Shown: positions 27,229 through 35,890 of the stretch, piece by piece
How the letters are laid out: each line of letters starts with the position of its first letter
How positions within the stretch are numbered: the first letter of the stretch is position 1
Source of the DNA: Roseiarcus sp963732155
GTDB taxonomy: Bacteria > Pseudomonadota > Alphaproteobacteria > Rhizobiales > Beijerinckiaceae
Direction of reading: 5' to 3'
Assembly: GCA_963732155.1 (NCBI GenBank)
Contig: CAVSYB010000007.1
Span: forward strand, 124,001-188,000
DNA length: 64,000 bases
The notes under the pieces: generated by a model
Seen by the model: only the letters and a program-made list of their open reading frames with translations
The model's database searches: none
What the model was told of the DNA's origin: nothing
Position numbers and translations under genes: made by a program

Positions 27229-28407
27229 CTAACTAGAATTCGTTCGACGTTGCACGCGATAGCCAGACTGCGGCACACGTTTTCCCAGCTTCCAATCCGG
27301 AAACAGCAGCGTGCCTTCTTCGCGCAGGCGCGCAGCAATTTTGTTCACGTCGGGCAACCGCACCACATGGCGTGACAGCACTTGGGGCCAAAGCTTCTCA
27401 TAAACAATAGCGCCAGGCTGGACTGGGCAAAGCTCGACTAGGGTTTCCTCTGCCGCCGACAGCTCTGCCGTAATGAAAGAGTTGAATTCGTCCGGCCCCA
27501 TGTCGTGCAGAGATTGAAATAGTTCCCCCTGACCAGTGGTATCTTCAGCACTTTTGACTTTTGTCGCCGCGCGCGTGTCGGATTGCTCCCGCAATGCCTT
27601 CAGTTGGCAATCGCGGAAGACCTCGATACCTGTTGGATGGCGGGTCGCGTAAAAGAGACAGTATAGCGGCCGATCCTTCAACGAGCGGAGGATGGTTGTT
27701 TCAGCCACATAATCATACTGCCCAAGAAGCGATAGGCTTTGGCCGAATGCCCGCACAAGCACAGCCTTACGTTCTTGCGGCGCAAGGCCGTCGGGGTGCG
27801 CGCGCTCCAGTTCGAGGAGCCGGCTGCGGAAGTCGCCATACGGCATCAGTTCGTCCAAGCCGGTGGCAATCGCGGCATCTTTCATGCTCGCCGCCCTATT
27901 GATGAAATCGAACATGAAATTGAAGATCACCTCCGAGTGTCGCCGCGCGAGCAATGGTTGCAGGCTTCTGAGCGGGATCCGCCAACCCTTCGGATCAATT
28001 AGAAAGAATGCAAATGCGTCGCGAGGAATGTCCTTCAAGATTTCCGGAAGGACGGTAAGAAAATCCCCCTGATAGGTCCGAACAGTAAGATCGGGATACT
28101 GTTCCGGAATCTTGGCGAGCCTTGCATACGCCGTTCGATCGCGCTCGACCAGATAGGCCGACATCCGGACATCTCGCGTAGGCTTCCAGGATGCCTTGGC
28201 CCGGCGCAAGGCGCCTAATGCGATGCCGAACGACGTGTCCTGAAACCTTTCGTCGGCACTCTGCCACGGCCCGGCGAAGCCGTCGACATAGACCACGCGG
28301 GCGTACTTGCTCGCTGTCTTGTGCACGAGTTTTTCGAGATAGCGCTCAAGGAAGGTGTGCTTGACGTAAGATTGTTCGCGTCCTTTGTAATCAGCCAGCG
28401 ATACCAT
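27229..28407 (-). CDS. tcmP: Three-Cys-motif partner protein TcmP
   Basis: A 392-residue protein of the TcmP family, named for its genetic link with a three-Cys protein. The N-terminal half looks like a Rossmann methyltransferase: VVYVDGFAGPWQS resembles the FAGPG-type SAM loop, and FFLIDPKGW sits where a DPPY-type catalytic motif would be. The function of the family is not established. Start at ATG 28407, two bases after the stop of the DUF5131 gene; a longer frame upstream lies inside that gene and is not family-like. GC is clearly lower than in the flanking sugar and LysR genes, a sign of transfer. Confidence 0.87.
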   Translation of the reverse strand: MVSLADYKGREQSYVKHTFLERYLEKLVHKTASKYARVVYVDGFAGPWQSADERFQDTSFGIALGALRRAKASWKPTRDVRMSAYLVERDRTAYARLAKIPEQYPDLTVRTYQGDFLTVLPEILKDIPRDAFAFFLIDPKGWRIPLRSLQPLLARRHSEVIFNFMFDFINRAASMKDAAIATGLDELMPYGDFRSRLLELERAHPDGLAPQERKAVLVRAFGQSLSLLGQYDYVAETTILRSLKDRPLYCLFYATRHPTGIEVFRDCQLKALREQSDTRAATKVKSAEDTTGQGELFQSLHDMGPDEFNSFITAELSAAEETLVELCPVQPGAIVYEKLWPQVLSRHVVRLPDVNKIAARLREEGTLLFPDWKLGKRVPQSGYRVQRRTNSS

Positions 28408-28409
28408 TG

Positions 28410-29159
28410 CTATTCTGCTGCCACGGCGTAACGAGGCTGAACTTCCGGAAACTCGCTCCATTCGCGCCCATCGAGGCTCCGGCCGCCGGATTTCGGGCGC
28501 AGCCCACCCCATTGCTTGAAGAAGAACGCGACGTTTTGTTCTTCGCATTGATCGCGGACGTTACGCGCCCACTCCGGCTTCATCGGCCGCGAGTGCGGTC
28601 CGCTCTCGCCGCCAACGATCACCCAATCTATTCCCTCGAGCTCCAATATGCCGACCGGACCGATCAAGGGCTCGATGGAGAGGAAGCGAATCCCCGCTGG
28701 CGCTTGGCGTAGGTGACGGATACGAGACTTCTTGGCGCCGTCCTCGACCGAGACGCCAAACCAAATATGCGAAGGGCCGCGCGCTTCGCCGTAGCGTCGG
28801 CGCAAAAAATCCCGCATCACTGACGATCGCTTCGTGAGCACTTGGAACGTATGCCAATGCGCCCGTTCCATAATGTCGCACACTCGCGCGATAAACTCCT
28901 TCGGAACTTCCTTGTGAAATAGATCGCTCATCGAGTTCACGAAGATCATGCGCGGCTCACGCCAACGAAGTGGTTGCTCCAGCCGTTCCGGCCGGAGCGT
29001 CAGGTCGAAGCCGCGCTCAAATGGATGGCCCCGCACGCCTCGGAATCTTTCTGAGAAGCGTTCCGCGTAGCAGTGATCGCAGCCCGCGCTTATCTTCGTG
29101 CAGCCGGTCACCGGATTCCACGTCGCATCTGTCCATTCAATCGCCGTCGTGTTCGCCAT
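28410..29159 (-). CDS. DUF5131 (phage Gp37/Gp68-type) protein with three-Cys radical-SAM-like motif
   Basis: A 249-residue protein of the Gp37/Gp68 family. The N-terminal motif NPVTGCTKISAGCDHCYAE gives Cys-x6-Cys-x2-Cys followed by Tyr-Ala-Glu, resembling an iron-sulfur cluster site of radical-SAM-type enzymes; FVNSMSDLFH, QVLTKRS and WVIVGGESGP are further family blocks. The reaction is unknown. Start at ATG 29159, supported by CAGGAG six bases upstream. It is the first gene of a two-gene operon with tcmP. Confidence 0.88.
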   Translation of the reverse strand: MANTTAIEWTDATWNPVTGCTKISAGCDHCYAERFSERFRGVRGHPFERGFDLTLRPERLEQPLRWREPRMIFVNSMSDLFHKEVPKEFIARVCDIMERAHWHTFQVLTKRSSVMRDFLRRRYGEARGPSHIWFGVSVEDGAKKSRIRHLRQAPAGIRFLSIEPLIGPVGILELEGIDWVIVGGESGPHSRPMKPEWARNVRDQCEEQNVAFFFKQWGGLRPKSGGRSLDGREWSEFPEVQPRYAVAAE

Positions 29160-29187
29160 CTGCGCTCCTGAACAAAGCATGAACATA

Positions 29188-29217
29188 ACATTACACAACT
29201 CGTGCGTGACGCGTCAA
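29188..29217 (-). promoter_or_regulatory. Candidate promoter of the DUF5131-tcmP operon
   Basis: On the minus strand TTGACG (29212-29217) and TAATGT (29188-29193) are spaced 18 bases, about 30 bases ahead of the start codon at 29159. It lies inside the repeat-bounded segment, so the cassette carries its own promoter. Confidence 0.6.
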
Positions 29218-29353
29218 TTGGCAGACAGTTCGTTGGAACGAATCAACTCAAATGACGACGCGCGCCAAACTTGGCCGGAAAGTGATAACGATCTCCTCTC
29301 GGCGGTCGGCTTCGACGGCCAGCTTGCTAGAACCTTCAATCGCCGCGCCCCCT

Positions 29354-29457
29354 CCCCGCTCTCACCGCCCCGGCGCCCTGCCGATCTCCTCCTCCAGCGA
29401 CGCGAACTCGCGTTTCAGTTCGTCGACGACGACGCTGATGTGGTGGGCGCCGGCGCG
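29354..29457. repeat. Right copy of the 104-bp direct repeat (within the intact LysR gene)
   Basis: This copy is continuous with the complete LysR gene (stop at 29362). Its left border at 29353/29354 is where similarity to the copy at 26798 begins. The insertion therefore left the regulator intact by carrying, or duplicating, its 3' end. Confidence 0.93.
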
Positions 29458-30285
29458 CACGCGGTGCACGAACAGGCCGATCTCGCTCGCCGCGAGCCCC
29501 GCCTCGGCGAGCGGAACATGGACCAGCTCGCCGCGCGCGATCTCGTCGACGAAACCGGTCGGCGTGAAAAAGCCGAGGCCGAGCCCCGCCTTCATCGTCT
29601 CCTTCATCACGATCAGCGAATTCGAGGTGACGCGCGCCGCAAATTGCGCGCCGCTGTGGATGAACTCGGTCTCCGAGGCGGCGTCGAGCAGCCAGGCGTC
29701 GGCGAGCATGACGACGGGATAGGCGGCGCAATCGGTCAGCGTCAGACGCCTGGCGCCGGCGAGCGGATGGTCGGCGCGCATCACCGCGCCGAGCGCGGTG
29801 CGCAGCCGCGCGGCGATTTCATAGTGGCGCCAGCGCTTGTCGATGAAGATCAGCGCGACGTCCGGCCGCGCGGCGCGCATCTCCTCGCCGTGCTCGGCGG
29901 GGTCGGCGTCGATGACCCGGAACGAAATGTTCGGATGGCGCGCCGCGATCGTCTCGATCGCCCGCGGCACGACGCGCACCAGCAGCGAGGGAATGGCGGT
30001 GATCCGCACCTCGCCGCGGATGTCGCCGGAAATCGAGGCGATCTCCAGCCGCGTGCGGCGCCATTCGGCGAGGGTGCTGCGGGTGTGGCGCAGCAATTGC
30101 TCGCCGGCCGGCGTCAGCCTGACCCCGTTGCCGCGCCGCTCGAAGATCGGCACGCCGATCTCCGCCTCCAGCTTGAGGATCTGGCGGTTGACCGCCGAGG
30201 AGGCGACGTTGAGCTGCTCGGCGGCGCGGCGGATCGAGCCGACGCGGGCGACCTGGTCGAGATAGCGCAAGACCACCGCATGCAT
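29362..30285 (-). CDS. LysR family transcriptional regulator
   Basis: A 307-residue regulator with an N-terminal winged helix (GSIRRAAEQLNVASSAVNRQILKLEAEIG) and a substrate-binding effector domain. It is divergent from the NMT1-type ABC importer and catabolic genes, with 142 bases between start codons, and probably activates them in response to the substrate. Its last 31 codons are duplicated 2.56 kb downstream at 26806-26901, on the far side of the TcmP cassette. Confidence 0.94.
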   Translation of the reverse strand: MHAVVLRYLDQVARVGSIRRAAEQLNVASSAVNRQILKLEAEIGVPIFERRGNGVRLTPAGEQLLRHTRSTLAEWRRTRLEIASISGDIRGEVRITAIPSLLVRVVPRAIETIAARHPNISFRVIDADPAEHGEEMRAARPDVALIFIDKRWRHYEIAARLRTALGAVMRADHPLAGARRLTLTDCAAYPVVMLADAWLLDAASETEFIHSGAQFAARVTSNSLIVMKETMKAGLGLGFFTPTGFVDEIARGELVHVPLAEAGLAASEIGLFVHRVRAGAHHISVVVDELKREFASLEEEIGRAPGR

Positions 30286-30427
30286 GGCCGGCCAGCCTCA
30301 GCGATGCCGAAAAGGCAGCGCCTATCACGAAATCTTGGTCCTTCCCAACAGCGCGCCGTCTCCGCTACCGTGGCGCGGCGCCTGTCGGCCGGCCCGGCGC
30401 GGCGGGGCGCGAAGGGGAGCACGGACC

Positions 30428-31465
30428 ATGGCGAGGACGCTTTTGAACACCCGGCGAAGCCTGCTCAAGGGCGGGGCGGCGCTCGCCGCCGGCATGGCGT
30501 TTCCGCTGATCGGCGGCGCGCCGGCCCGCGCCGCGACGGGCCTCCAGAGCGTCAACATGCAGCTCGGCTGGATCACCGGCGGCAACCAGATCGGCGAGGT
30601 CGCCGCCAAGCGCCTCGGCTATTTCGAGGAGGAGAAGATCGATTTCGCGATCCAGGCGGGCGGCCCGAACATCGACGGCGTCGCGATCGTCGCCTCGGGC
30701 CGCTACGAGGTCGGCCAGGTCTCCTCCAGCCCCTCGCTGATGCTCGCCGCCTCGCAGGGCATTCCGGTGATCTGCTTCGCGGTCGGCGCGCAGCAGCACC
30801 CTTACGCCTATTTCTCGCTGCCGCGCGCACCGATCCGCACGCCGCAGGACATGATCGGCCGCAAGATCGGCGTGCAGGCGACGGGACAGATCCTGCTGAC
30901 CGCGCTGCTGCGCAAGAACGGCGTCCCCGAGGACAAAGTGGAGAAGGTGATCATCGGCTCCAACATGTCGCCGCTGCTGACCGGCCAGGTCGACGCGATC
31001 ACCGGCTGGGTCACCAACACCACCGCGCTGAAAGTGCTCGGTCCGGACGTCATCACCATGCGGATGTGGGACCATGGCGTGCGCCTCTACGGCCTGCCCT
31101 ATTACACGACGGCCGATTTCCTGAAGACCAGGCCGGATGCGCTCGCCGGCTTCCTGCGCGCGGCGGGCCGCGGCTGGGCCTTCGCCAAGGCCAACCCGGA
31201 GAAGGCGGTCGATCTGCTGGTCCAGGAATATCCCAACCTGGTGCGCGCCGACGAGCTGGCCGCCGAGCCGATCATGATGAGCGTCGAATTCACCGAGCGC
31301 ACCAGGACCTATGGCTGGGGCAGCTTCGATCCGGCGGTGTGGCAGGAACAGATCGACCTGCACGACGCGCTGAAGCAGTTTCCGGCGGGCAAGCCGGCGC
31401 TCGACAAGGTCGTGACGACGAAGATTCTCGAAATGACCGAAAAAGACCGGCCGAAGATCGGCTGA
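30428..31465 (+). CDS. ABC transporter substrate-binding protein, NMT1/SsuA-like
   Basis: A 345-residue periplasmic binding protein with a Tat-like signal (NTRRSLLKGGAALAAGMAFPL). The mature part, VNMQLGWITGGNQIGEVAAKRLGYF, VASGRYEVGQVSSSPSLM and MIGRKIGVQATGQILLTALL, is typical of the NMT1/taurine-nitrate-sulfonate type. The ligand is not clear; the downstream CoA-pathway genes suggest an organic acid. ATG at 30428. Confidence 0.92.
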   Translation: MARTLLNTRRSLLKGGAALAAGMAFPLIGGAPARAATGLQSVNMQLGWITGGNQIGEVAAKRLGYFEEEKIDFAIQAGGPNIDGVAIVASGRYEVGQVSSSPSLMLAASQGIPVICFAVGAQQHPYAYFSLPRAPIRTPQDMIGRKIGVQATGQILLTALLRKNGVPEDKVEKVIIGSNMSPLLTGQVDAITGWVTNTTALKVLGPDVITMRMWDHGVRLYGLPYYTTADFLKTRPDALAGFLRAAGRGWAFAKANPEKAVDLLVQEYPNLVRADELAAEPIMMSVEFTERTRTYGWGSFDPAVWQEQIDLHDALKQFPAGKPALDKVVTTKILEMTEKDRPKIG

Positions 31466-31469
31466 CGAA

Positions 31470-32285
31470 ATGAGCGCGATGCCGCAAGCGGCGCTCGATC
31501 GCGCCGCCCTTCCCGACGACGGCCCCGCGGTGCGGCTGCGCGACGTGACGGTGCGCTTCACCACCGAACGCGGCGTGGTGACGGCGCTGGAGCGCGTCAG
31601 TTTGACCATCCCGCGCGGCGGCTTCGTGAGCCTGCTCGGACCGTCGGGCTGCGGCAAGTCGACGCTGCTGCGCGTCGTCGCCGATCTCATTCCGGCGAGC
31701 GCCGGGACGGTCGAGGTGCTCGGCTCCAGCGCTTCGGCGGCGCGGGCGCGGCGCGACATCGGCTTCGTCTTCCAGGACGCCTCGCTGCTGGCCTGGCGCA
31801 CCGCCCTCGAAAACGTCGAGCTGCCGCTCGAAGTCGGCGGCGGCGGGGCGAGGCGGCGCGGCGCCCGCGATCCGCGCGAGCTGCTCGCGCTGGTCGGCCT
31901 TTCCGGCTGGGAAAAGGCCTATCCGCACGAATTGTCCGGCGGCATGCGCCAGCGCGTGGCGATCGCCCGCGCGCTCGTCAACGACCCCAAGCTGCTGCTC
32001 ATGGACGAGCCGTTCGGCGCGCTCGACGAGATCACCCGCGACCGCCTCAACGAGGAATTGCTGCGCGTCTGGGAGAACACCGGCGCGACCATATTGTTCG
32101 TCACCCATTCGATCTACGAGGCGGCCTTCCTCGGCCAGCAGGTGCTGCTGATGGCGGCGCGGCCCGGCCGGGTGCGCGAGATCGTCGCGGCGCCGCTGGC
32201 CAACCCGCGCCGCCTCGCGATGCGCGAAACGCCCGAGTTCGTCGCCCTCGCCGCGCATCTGCGCCGCGTCCTGGAGGGATGCTGA
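31470..32285 (+). CDS. ABC transporter ATP-binding protein, SsuB/TauB-like
   Basis: A 271-residue ATPase with Walker A GPSGCGKST, signature LSGGMRQRVAIARAL and Walker B LLLMDEPFGALD. It starts 4 bases after the binding-protein stop and ends in a one-base overlap with the permease start (TGATG), so the importer is translated as a unit. It powers uptake of the ligand bound by the upstream protein. Confidence 0.95.
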   Translation: MSAMPQAALDRAALPDDGPAVRLRDVTVRFTTERGVVTALERVSLTIPRGGFVSLLGPSGCGKSTLLRVVADLIPASAGTVEVLGSSASAARARRDIGFVFQDASLLAWRTALENVELPLEVGGGGARRRGARDPRELLALVGLSGWEKAYPHELSGGMRQRVAIARALVNDPKLLLMDEPFGALDEITRDRLNEELLRVWENTGATILFVTHSIYEAAFLGQQVLLMAARPGRVREIVAAPLANPRRLAMRETPEFVALAAHLRRVLEGC

Positions 32286-33133
32286 TGAGCGCGCCGGCGC
32301 TCTCGCCGCCGAACGCCGGCGAGGCCTTCGCCGCCGACGACGCCGCGCAGGCCGAGTTCGTCGCCGCGGCGCGGCTGGCGGCCTGGCGACGCCGGCTGCT
32401 GCCGCTCGGCGCGGCGATCCTGTTGCTCGTCCTCTGGCAGCTCGCCGTCGTGGTCTTTCAGATCCGGCCGTTCATCGCGCCGGCGCCGACCGCGGTCGCC
32501 GCGACGCTCTACGACAAGTTCGCGCTGCTGATCGGCAATCTCGCGCCGACGGCGATCGAGGCGATCGCCGGCTTCCTCATCGGCAACAGCGCGGCGATCC
32601 TCGCCGCCACCGTGTTCGTCCACCAGCGCACCGCCGAGGAGGCGTTCTTCCCGATCGCCGTGATGGTCCATACCATTCCGGTGATGGCCTACGCGCCGAT
32701 CCTGGTGCTGCTGCTCGGCAACGGCCTGGAGGCCAAGGTCGCCATCGCGGCGCTCATCTGCTTCTTCCCGACGCTGGTCAACATGACGCGCGGCCTGCGC
32801 GCCGTCAGCCCGCAGCAGATGGAGCTGATGCGCATCCTCTCCGCCTCATCAAGCGAGATCTTCTTCAAGCTGCGGCTGAAGAGCTCGCTGCCCTATCTGT
32901 TCTCGGCCCTGAAGATCGCGTCGGCGACCTCGGTGATCGGCGCGATCGTCGGCGAATGGATCGGCGCGACGACCGGCATCGGCGCCTTGATCATCCAGGC
33001 GACCTACAATTTCGATTCGCCGCTGCTCTACGCGACGATCGTCGTCGGCTCGGTCTTTTCGGCGGCGTTCTTCGGGGTGATCTCGTGGACCGAGCGCCTC
33101 TTCCTGAAATGGAACGTGTCGCAGACCGGGTGA
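32285..33133 (+). CDS. ABC transporter permease, SsuC/TauC-like
   Basis: A 282-residue inner-membrane permease with about six hydrophobic segments. KVAIAALICFFPTLVNMTRGL and the preceding region correspond to the cytoplasmic coupling loop of this family. The ATG at 32285 fits GGAGGG at 32273-32278; an ATG six bases earlier is possible. Completes the NMT1-type importer. Confidence 0.93.
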   Translation: MSAPALSPPNAGEAFAADDAAQAEFVAAARLAAWRRRLLPLGAAILLLVLWQLAVVVFQIRPFIAPAPTAVAATLYDKFALLIGNLAPTAIEAIAGFLIGNSAAILAATVFVHQRTAEEAFFPIAVMVHTIPVMAYAPILVLLLGNGLEAKVAIAALICFFPTLVNMTRGLRAVSPQQMELMRILSASSSEIFFKLRLKSSLPYLFSALKIASATSVIGAIVGEWIGATTGIGALIIQATYNFDSPLLYATIVVGSVFSAAFFGVISWTERLFLKWNVSQTG

Positions 33134-33157
33134 CCCGTGACTTTGGGGCGCGCGCGG

Positions 33158-33283
33158 CTCCCTCCCCCCTTGTGGGGGAGGGTCAGGGAGGGGGGTCGCA
33201 CGAAACCATCAAGAGGAAACGCCATGACTTTTTGGGATAGCGCGACCCCCCGCCCCGGCCCTCCCCCACAAGGGGGGAGGGAG
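33158..33283. repeat. Long inverted repeat between importer and FAD oxidoreductase genes
   Basis: Arms of about 42 bases (33158-33199 and 33242-33283) built on CTCCCTCCCCCCTTGTGGGG and its complement, separated by about 42 bases. Each arm is itself a small hairpin (CCCCC-TTGT-GGGGG). Structures of this type are widespread as dispersed palindromes in Rhizobiales. Here it could separate expression of the importer from that of the catabolic genes. Confidence 0.85.
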
Positions 33284-33333
33284 AGGGAGCGCCGACGTTT
33301 TTGTTTTCTGACGCAAGCCGCCAGGAGTTCGCC

Positions 33334-34686
33334 ATGACCAATCCCGATTCGATCGTCGAGCCCGGGGGCCGCGTCGAGGTCGTGCGCCGCGCCGATCTCG
33401 TCGTCGTCGGGGGCGGCCCCGCCGGCATCGCCGCGGCGGTCGCCGGGGCGCGCAACGGCCTCTCCGTCACATTGATCGAGCGCTACGCCTATCTGGGCGG
33501 CCTCGCCTCCGGCGGCATGGTGCTGGTGCTCGACGACATGTGCAACGGCGCGGAGATCAGCGTGCGCGGCCTGTGCGGCGAGATGATCGAGCGCATGGAG
33601 CGGATCGGCCTGTGCGTCACGCCGCCCGAATCCGAGCGCCGCTCGGACGAGGCTCTCTGGCGCAAATGGTCGCGCTGGGGGGTCTTCGACTTTCATTCGC
33701 ACGTCAAGCCGCAGCCGATCTGCTACGCCGCGGCGTTCGACCCCGACGGCTTCAAGCGCGTCGCCAATGCGATGATCGGCGAGGCCAGGGTCGATCTCAG
33801 GCTGCATAGCTGGTTCTCGCGCGCCATCGTCGAGGACGGCCGCGTCGCCGGCGTCGTCTGCGAAACCAAGAGCGGGCGCCAGGCGATCATCGGCGGGATC
33901 GTCGTCGACGCCAGCGGCGATCTCGACGTCGCGGCCTCCGCCGGCGCGCCGTTCACCCACGGCTCCTACATCGTGACGACGGTGTTCCGCCTCGGCGGCG
34001 TCGACGTCGAGGCGGCCGAGCGCTTCGAATATGACGAGCCCGCCACCTTCCACGCGATCGACCGCGAGGCCAAGAAGATCATGGCCGGCTCATGGGACAA
34101 ATGGTGGCTGAAGACGCCGCTGCCGGGAATCGTGTGGTGCAACTGCCCGCATATGGCGGGCCTCGACGGCCTGAAGGTCGAGGACCTCACGCGCGCCGAC
34201 TTCCAGGGCCGCGAGCGCATCGCCGCGCTGGTCGCCTTCGTGCGCGACAGGATGCCCGGATTCGAGCGCGCCTTCGTCGTCGACGTCGCGCCGCAGATCG
34301 GCGTTCGCCAGACCCGCCTGCTCGACGGCGTCTATGTCATGACCAAGGAGGACGTGATGCAGCGCCGCCATTTTTCCGACAGCGTGGCGCGCGGCCGCGA
34401 CTATTACTATCCCTATCGCACGATGCTGCCGCGCGGCGTCGGCCAGTTGCTGGTCGCCGGCCGGCACTATTCGTCGACCTCCCCGGCGCAGCGCAATTCG
34501 CGCGAGATCCCGCCGTGCATGGCGATGGGCGAGGCGGCGGGGGTCGCCGCGGCGCTGGCGCTCGAGGCCGATGTGGCGGTCGAAAGCGTCGACGTCGCCA
34601 AATTGCAGGCGCGCTTGCGCGCGCAGGGCGCCGATCCCGGCGACCGGCCCGCCGCCAACGCGCTGCTCGCCGTCGCCGCCGAATAA
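33334..34686 (+). CDS. FAD-dependent oxidoreductase (FAD_oxidored type)
   Basis: A 450-residue flavoprotein with the N-terminal FAD motif DLVVVGGGPAGIAAAVAGARNG and the following YLGGLASGGMV, characteristic of the large FAD_oxidored/fumarate-reductase-like family. The C-terminal PCMAMGEAAGVAAALALE closes the FAD site. The substrate is unknown. ATG at 33334 with AGGAG nine bases upstream. It heads a four-gene run of CoA-linked catabolism. Confidence 0.9.
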   Translation: MTNPDSIVEPGGRVEVVRRADLVVVGGGPAGIAAAVAGARNGLSVTLIERYAYLGGLASGGMVLVLDDMCNGAEISVRGLCGEMIERMERIGLCVTPPESERRSDEALWRKWSRWGVFDFHSHVKPQPICYAAAFDPDGFKRVANAMIGEARVDLRLHSWFSRAIVEDGRVAGVVCETKSGRQAIIGGIVVDASGDLDVAASAGAPFTHGSYIVTTVFRLGGVDVEAAERFEYDEPATFHAIDREAKKIMAGSWDKWWLKTPLPGIVWCNCPHMAGLDGLKVEDLTRADFQGRERIAALVAFVRDRMPGFERAFVVDVAPQIGVRQTRLLDGVYVMTKEDVMQRRHFSDSVARGRDYYYPYRTMLPRGVGQLLVAGRHYSSTSPAQRNSREIPPCMAMGEAAGVAAALALEADVAVESVDVAKLQARLRAQGADPGDRPAANALLAVAAE

Positions 34687-34699
34687 GGGAACCCAATTC

Positions 34700-35890
34700 A
34701 TGCAGGATTCTTCCACGCAGCCGCTGTCGGGCGTCCGCGTCATCGATTTCACCCAGGTGATGCTGGGTCCGAGCGCGACGCAGGTGCTGGCCGACTATGG
34801 CGCCGACGTGATCAAGATCGAGCGGCCGGGCGCCGGCGACCTGTCGCGCGCCTCGCTCCCCGGCGATCCCGACGGCCCCGACAATCCGGTGTTTCGCAGC
34901 CTCAACCGCAACAAGCGTTCGATCGCGCTCGACCTGCGCCAGGCCGACGGCAAGGCGATCATCTACGATCTCGTGCGCGAGGCCGACGTGGTGGTCAACA
35001 ATTTCCGCGCCGGCGTGATGGAGCGGATGGGCTTCGGCTACGAGGCGCTGGCCAAAATCAACCCGCGGATCATCTGCGCCTTCGGCTCCGGCTTCGGCCA
35101 GAGCGGGCCGCTTTCCTACAAGGGCGGCCAGGACATTCTCGCGCAGGCCCTGTCCGGCGTGATGCGGCGCAAATGCAACGACGACGAGCCGCTCGTCGTC
35201 TACGCCACTTCGCTGTGCGACTACACCGCCGGCATGCATCTGGTGCAGGCGATCCTGCTGGCGCTGCTGCAGCGCGAGAAGACCGGCCGCGGCCAGCAGG
35301 TCTCCGTGTCGCTGTTCGAATCGATGCTCGCCATGCAGATGCAGGAGGCGGCGATGTGGCTGCAGCGCGGCCGCCATTTCAGTTGGGGCGCCTATCCCCT
35401 GACCGGCGGCTTCGAGACGAGCGACGGCGCGCTGGTGCTGGTCGGCGCCTTCAAGACCAACCCGCTGAAGGACATTTGCGCGGCGCTCGACCTGCCCGAC
35501 CTTTCCGCCGACCCGCGCTATGCGACGTTCGAGGCGCAGGTCGCGCACAAGAGCGAATTGCAGGCGATGTTCCGCGCGCGGTTCGCCACGAACACCACCC
35601 AGCACTGGCTCGCCCGGCTCGACGGGCAGGACCTGCTTTGCGCGCCGGTGCTGACGCTCGCCGAAGCGCTCGGCCACGAGCAGACCAGGGCCAACGGCAC
35701 GGTGGTGACGCTCGAAGGCGGCGCGGACGGGCTGGCGCTGATCGGCACGCCGCTCGGCATGGAGCCGAACGCGTTTCAGATCCGCCGCCCGCCGCCGGCG
35801 CTCGGCGCCGACGGCGAGGCGGTCCTCGCCGAGGCGGGCTATGCGCCCGCGCGCATCGCCGCCCTCAAGCAAGCGGGCGTCCTCGCATGA
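34700..35890 (+). CDS. Class III CoA-transferase (CaiB/BaiF/Frc family)
   Basis: A 396-residue CoA-transferase. The N-terminus LSGVRVIDFTQVMLGPSATQ and NKRSIALDLR are family blocks, and Asp174 in SLCDYTAGMH is the expected catalytic carboxylate that forms the aspartyl-CoA intermediate. It activates a carboxylic acid by transfer of CoA. It starts 13 bases after the FAD oxidoreductase and overlaps the hydratase by ATGA. Confidence 0.94.
   Translation: MQDSSTQPLSGVRVIDFTQVMLGPSATQVLADYGADVIKIERPGAGDLSRASLPGDPDGPDNPVFRSLNRNKRSIALDLRQADGKAIIYDLVREADVVVNNFRAGVMERMGFGYEALAKINPRIICAFGSGFGQSGPLSYKGGQDILAQALSGVMRRKCNDDEPLVVYATSLCDYTAGMHLVQAILLALLQREKTGRGQQVSVSLFESMLAMQMQEAAMWLQRGRHFSWGAYPLTGGFETSDGALVLVGAFKTNPLKDICAALDLPDLSADPRYATFEAQVAHKSELQAMFRARFATNTTQHWLARLDGQDLLCAPVLTLAEALGHEQTRANGTVVTLEGGADGLALIGTPLGMEPNAFQIRRPPPALGADGEAVLAEAGYAPARIAALKQAGVLA

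Noticed and set aside
29098..31473. A 791-codon open frame on the plus strand
   Set aside because: It crosses the cassette end, the LysR gene in antisense and the binding-protein gene out of frame; it is not a real fusion.
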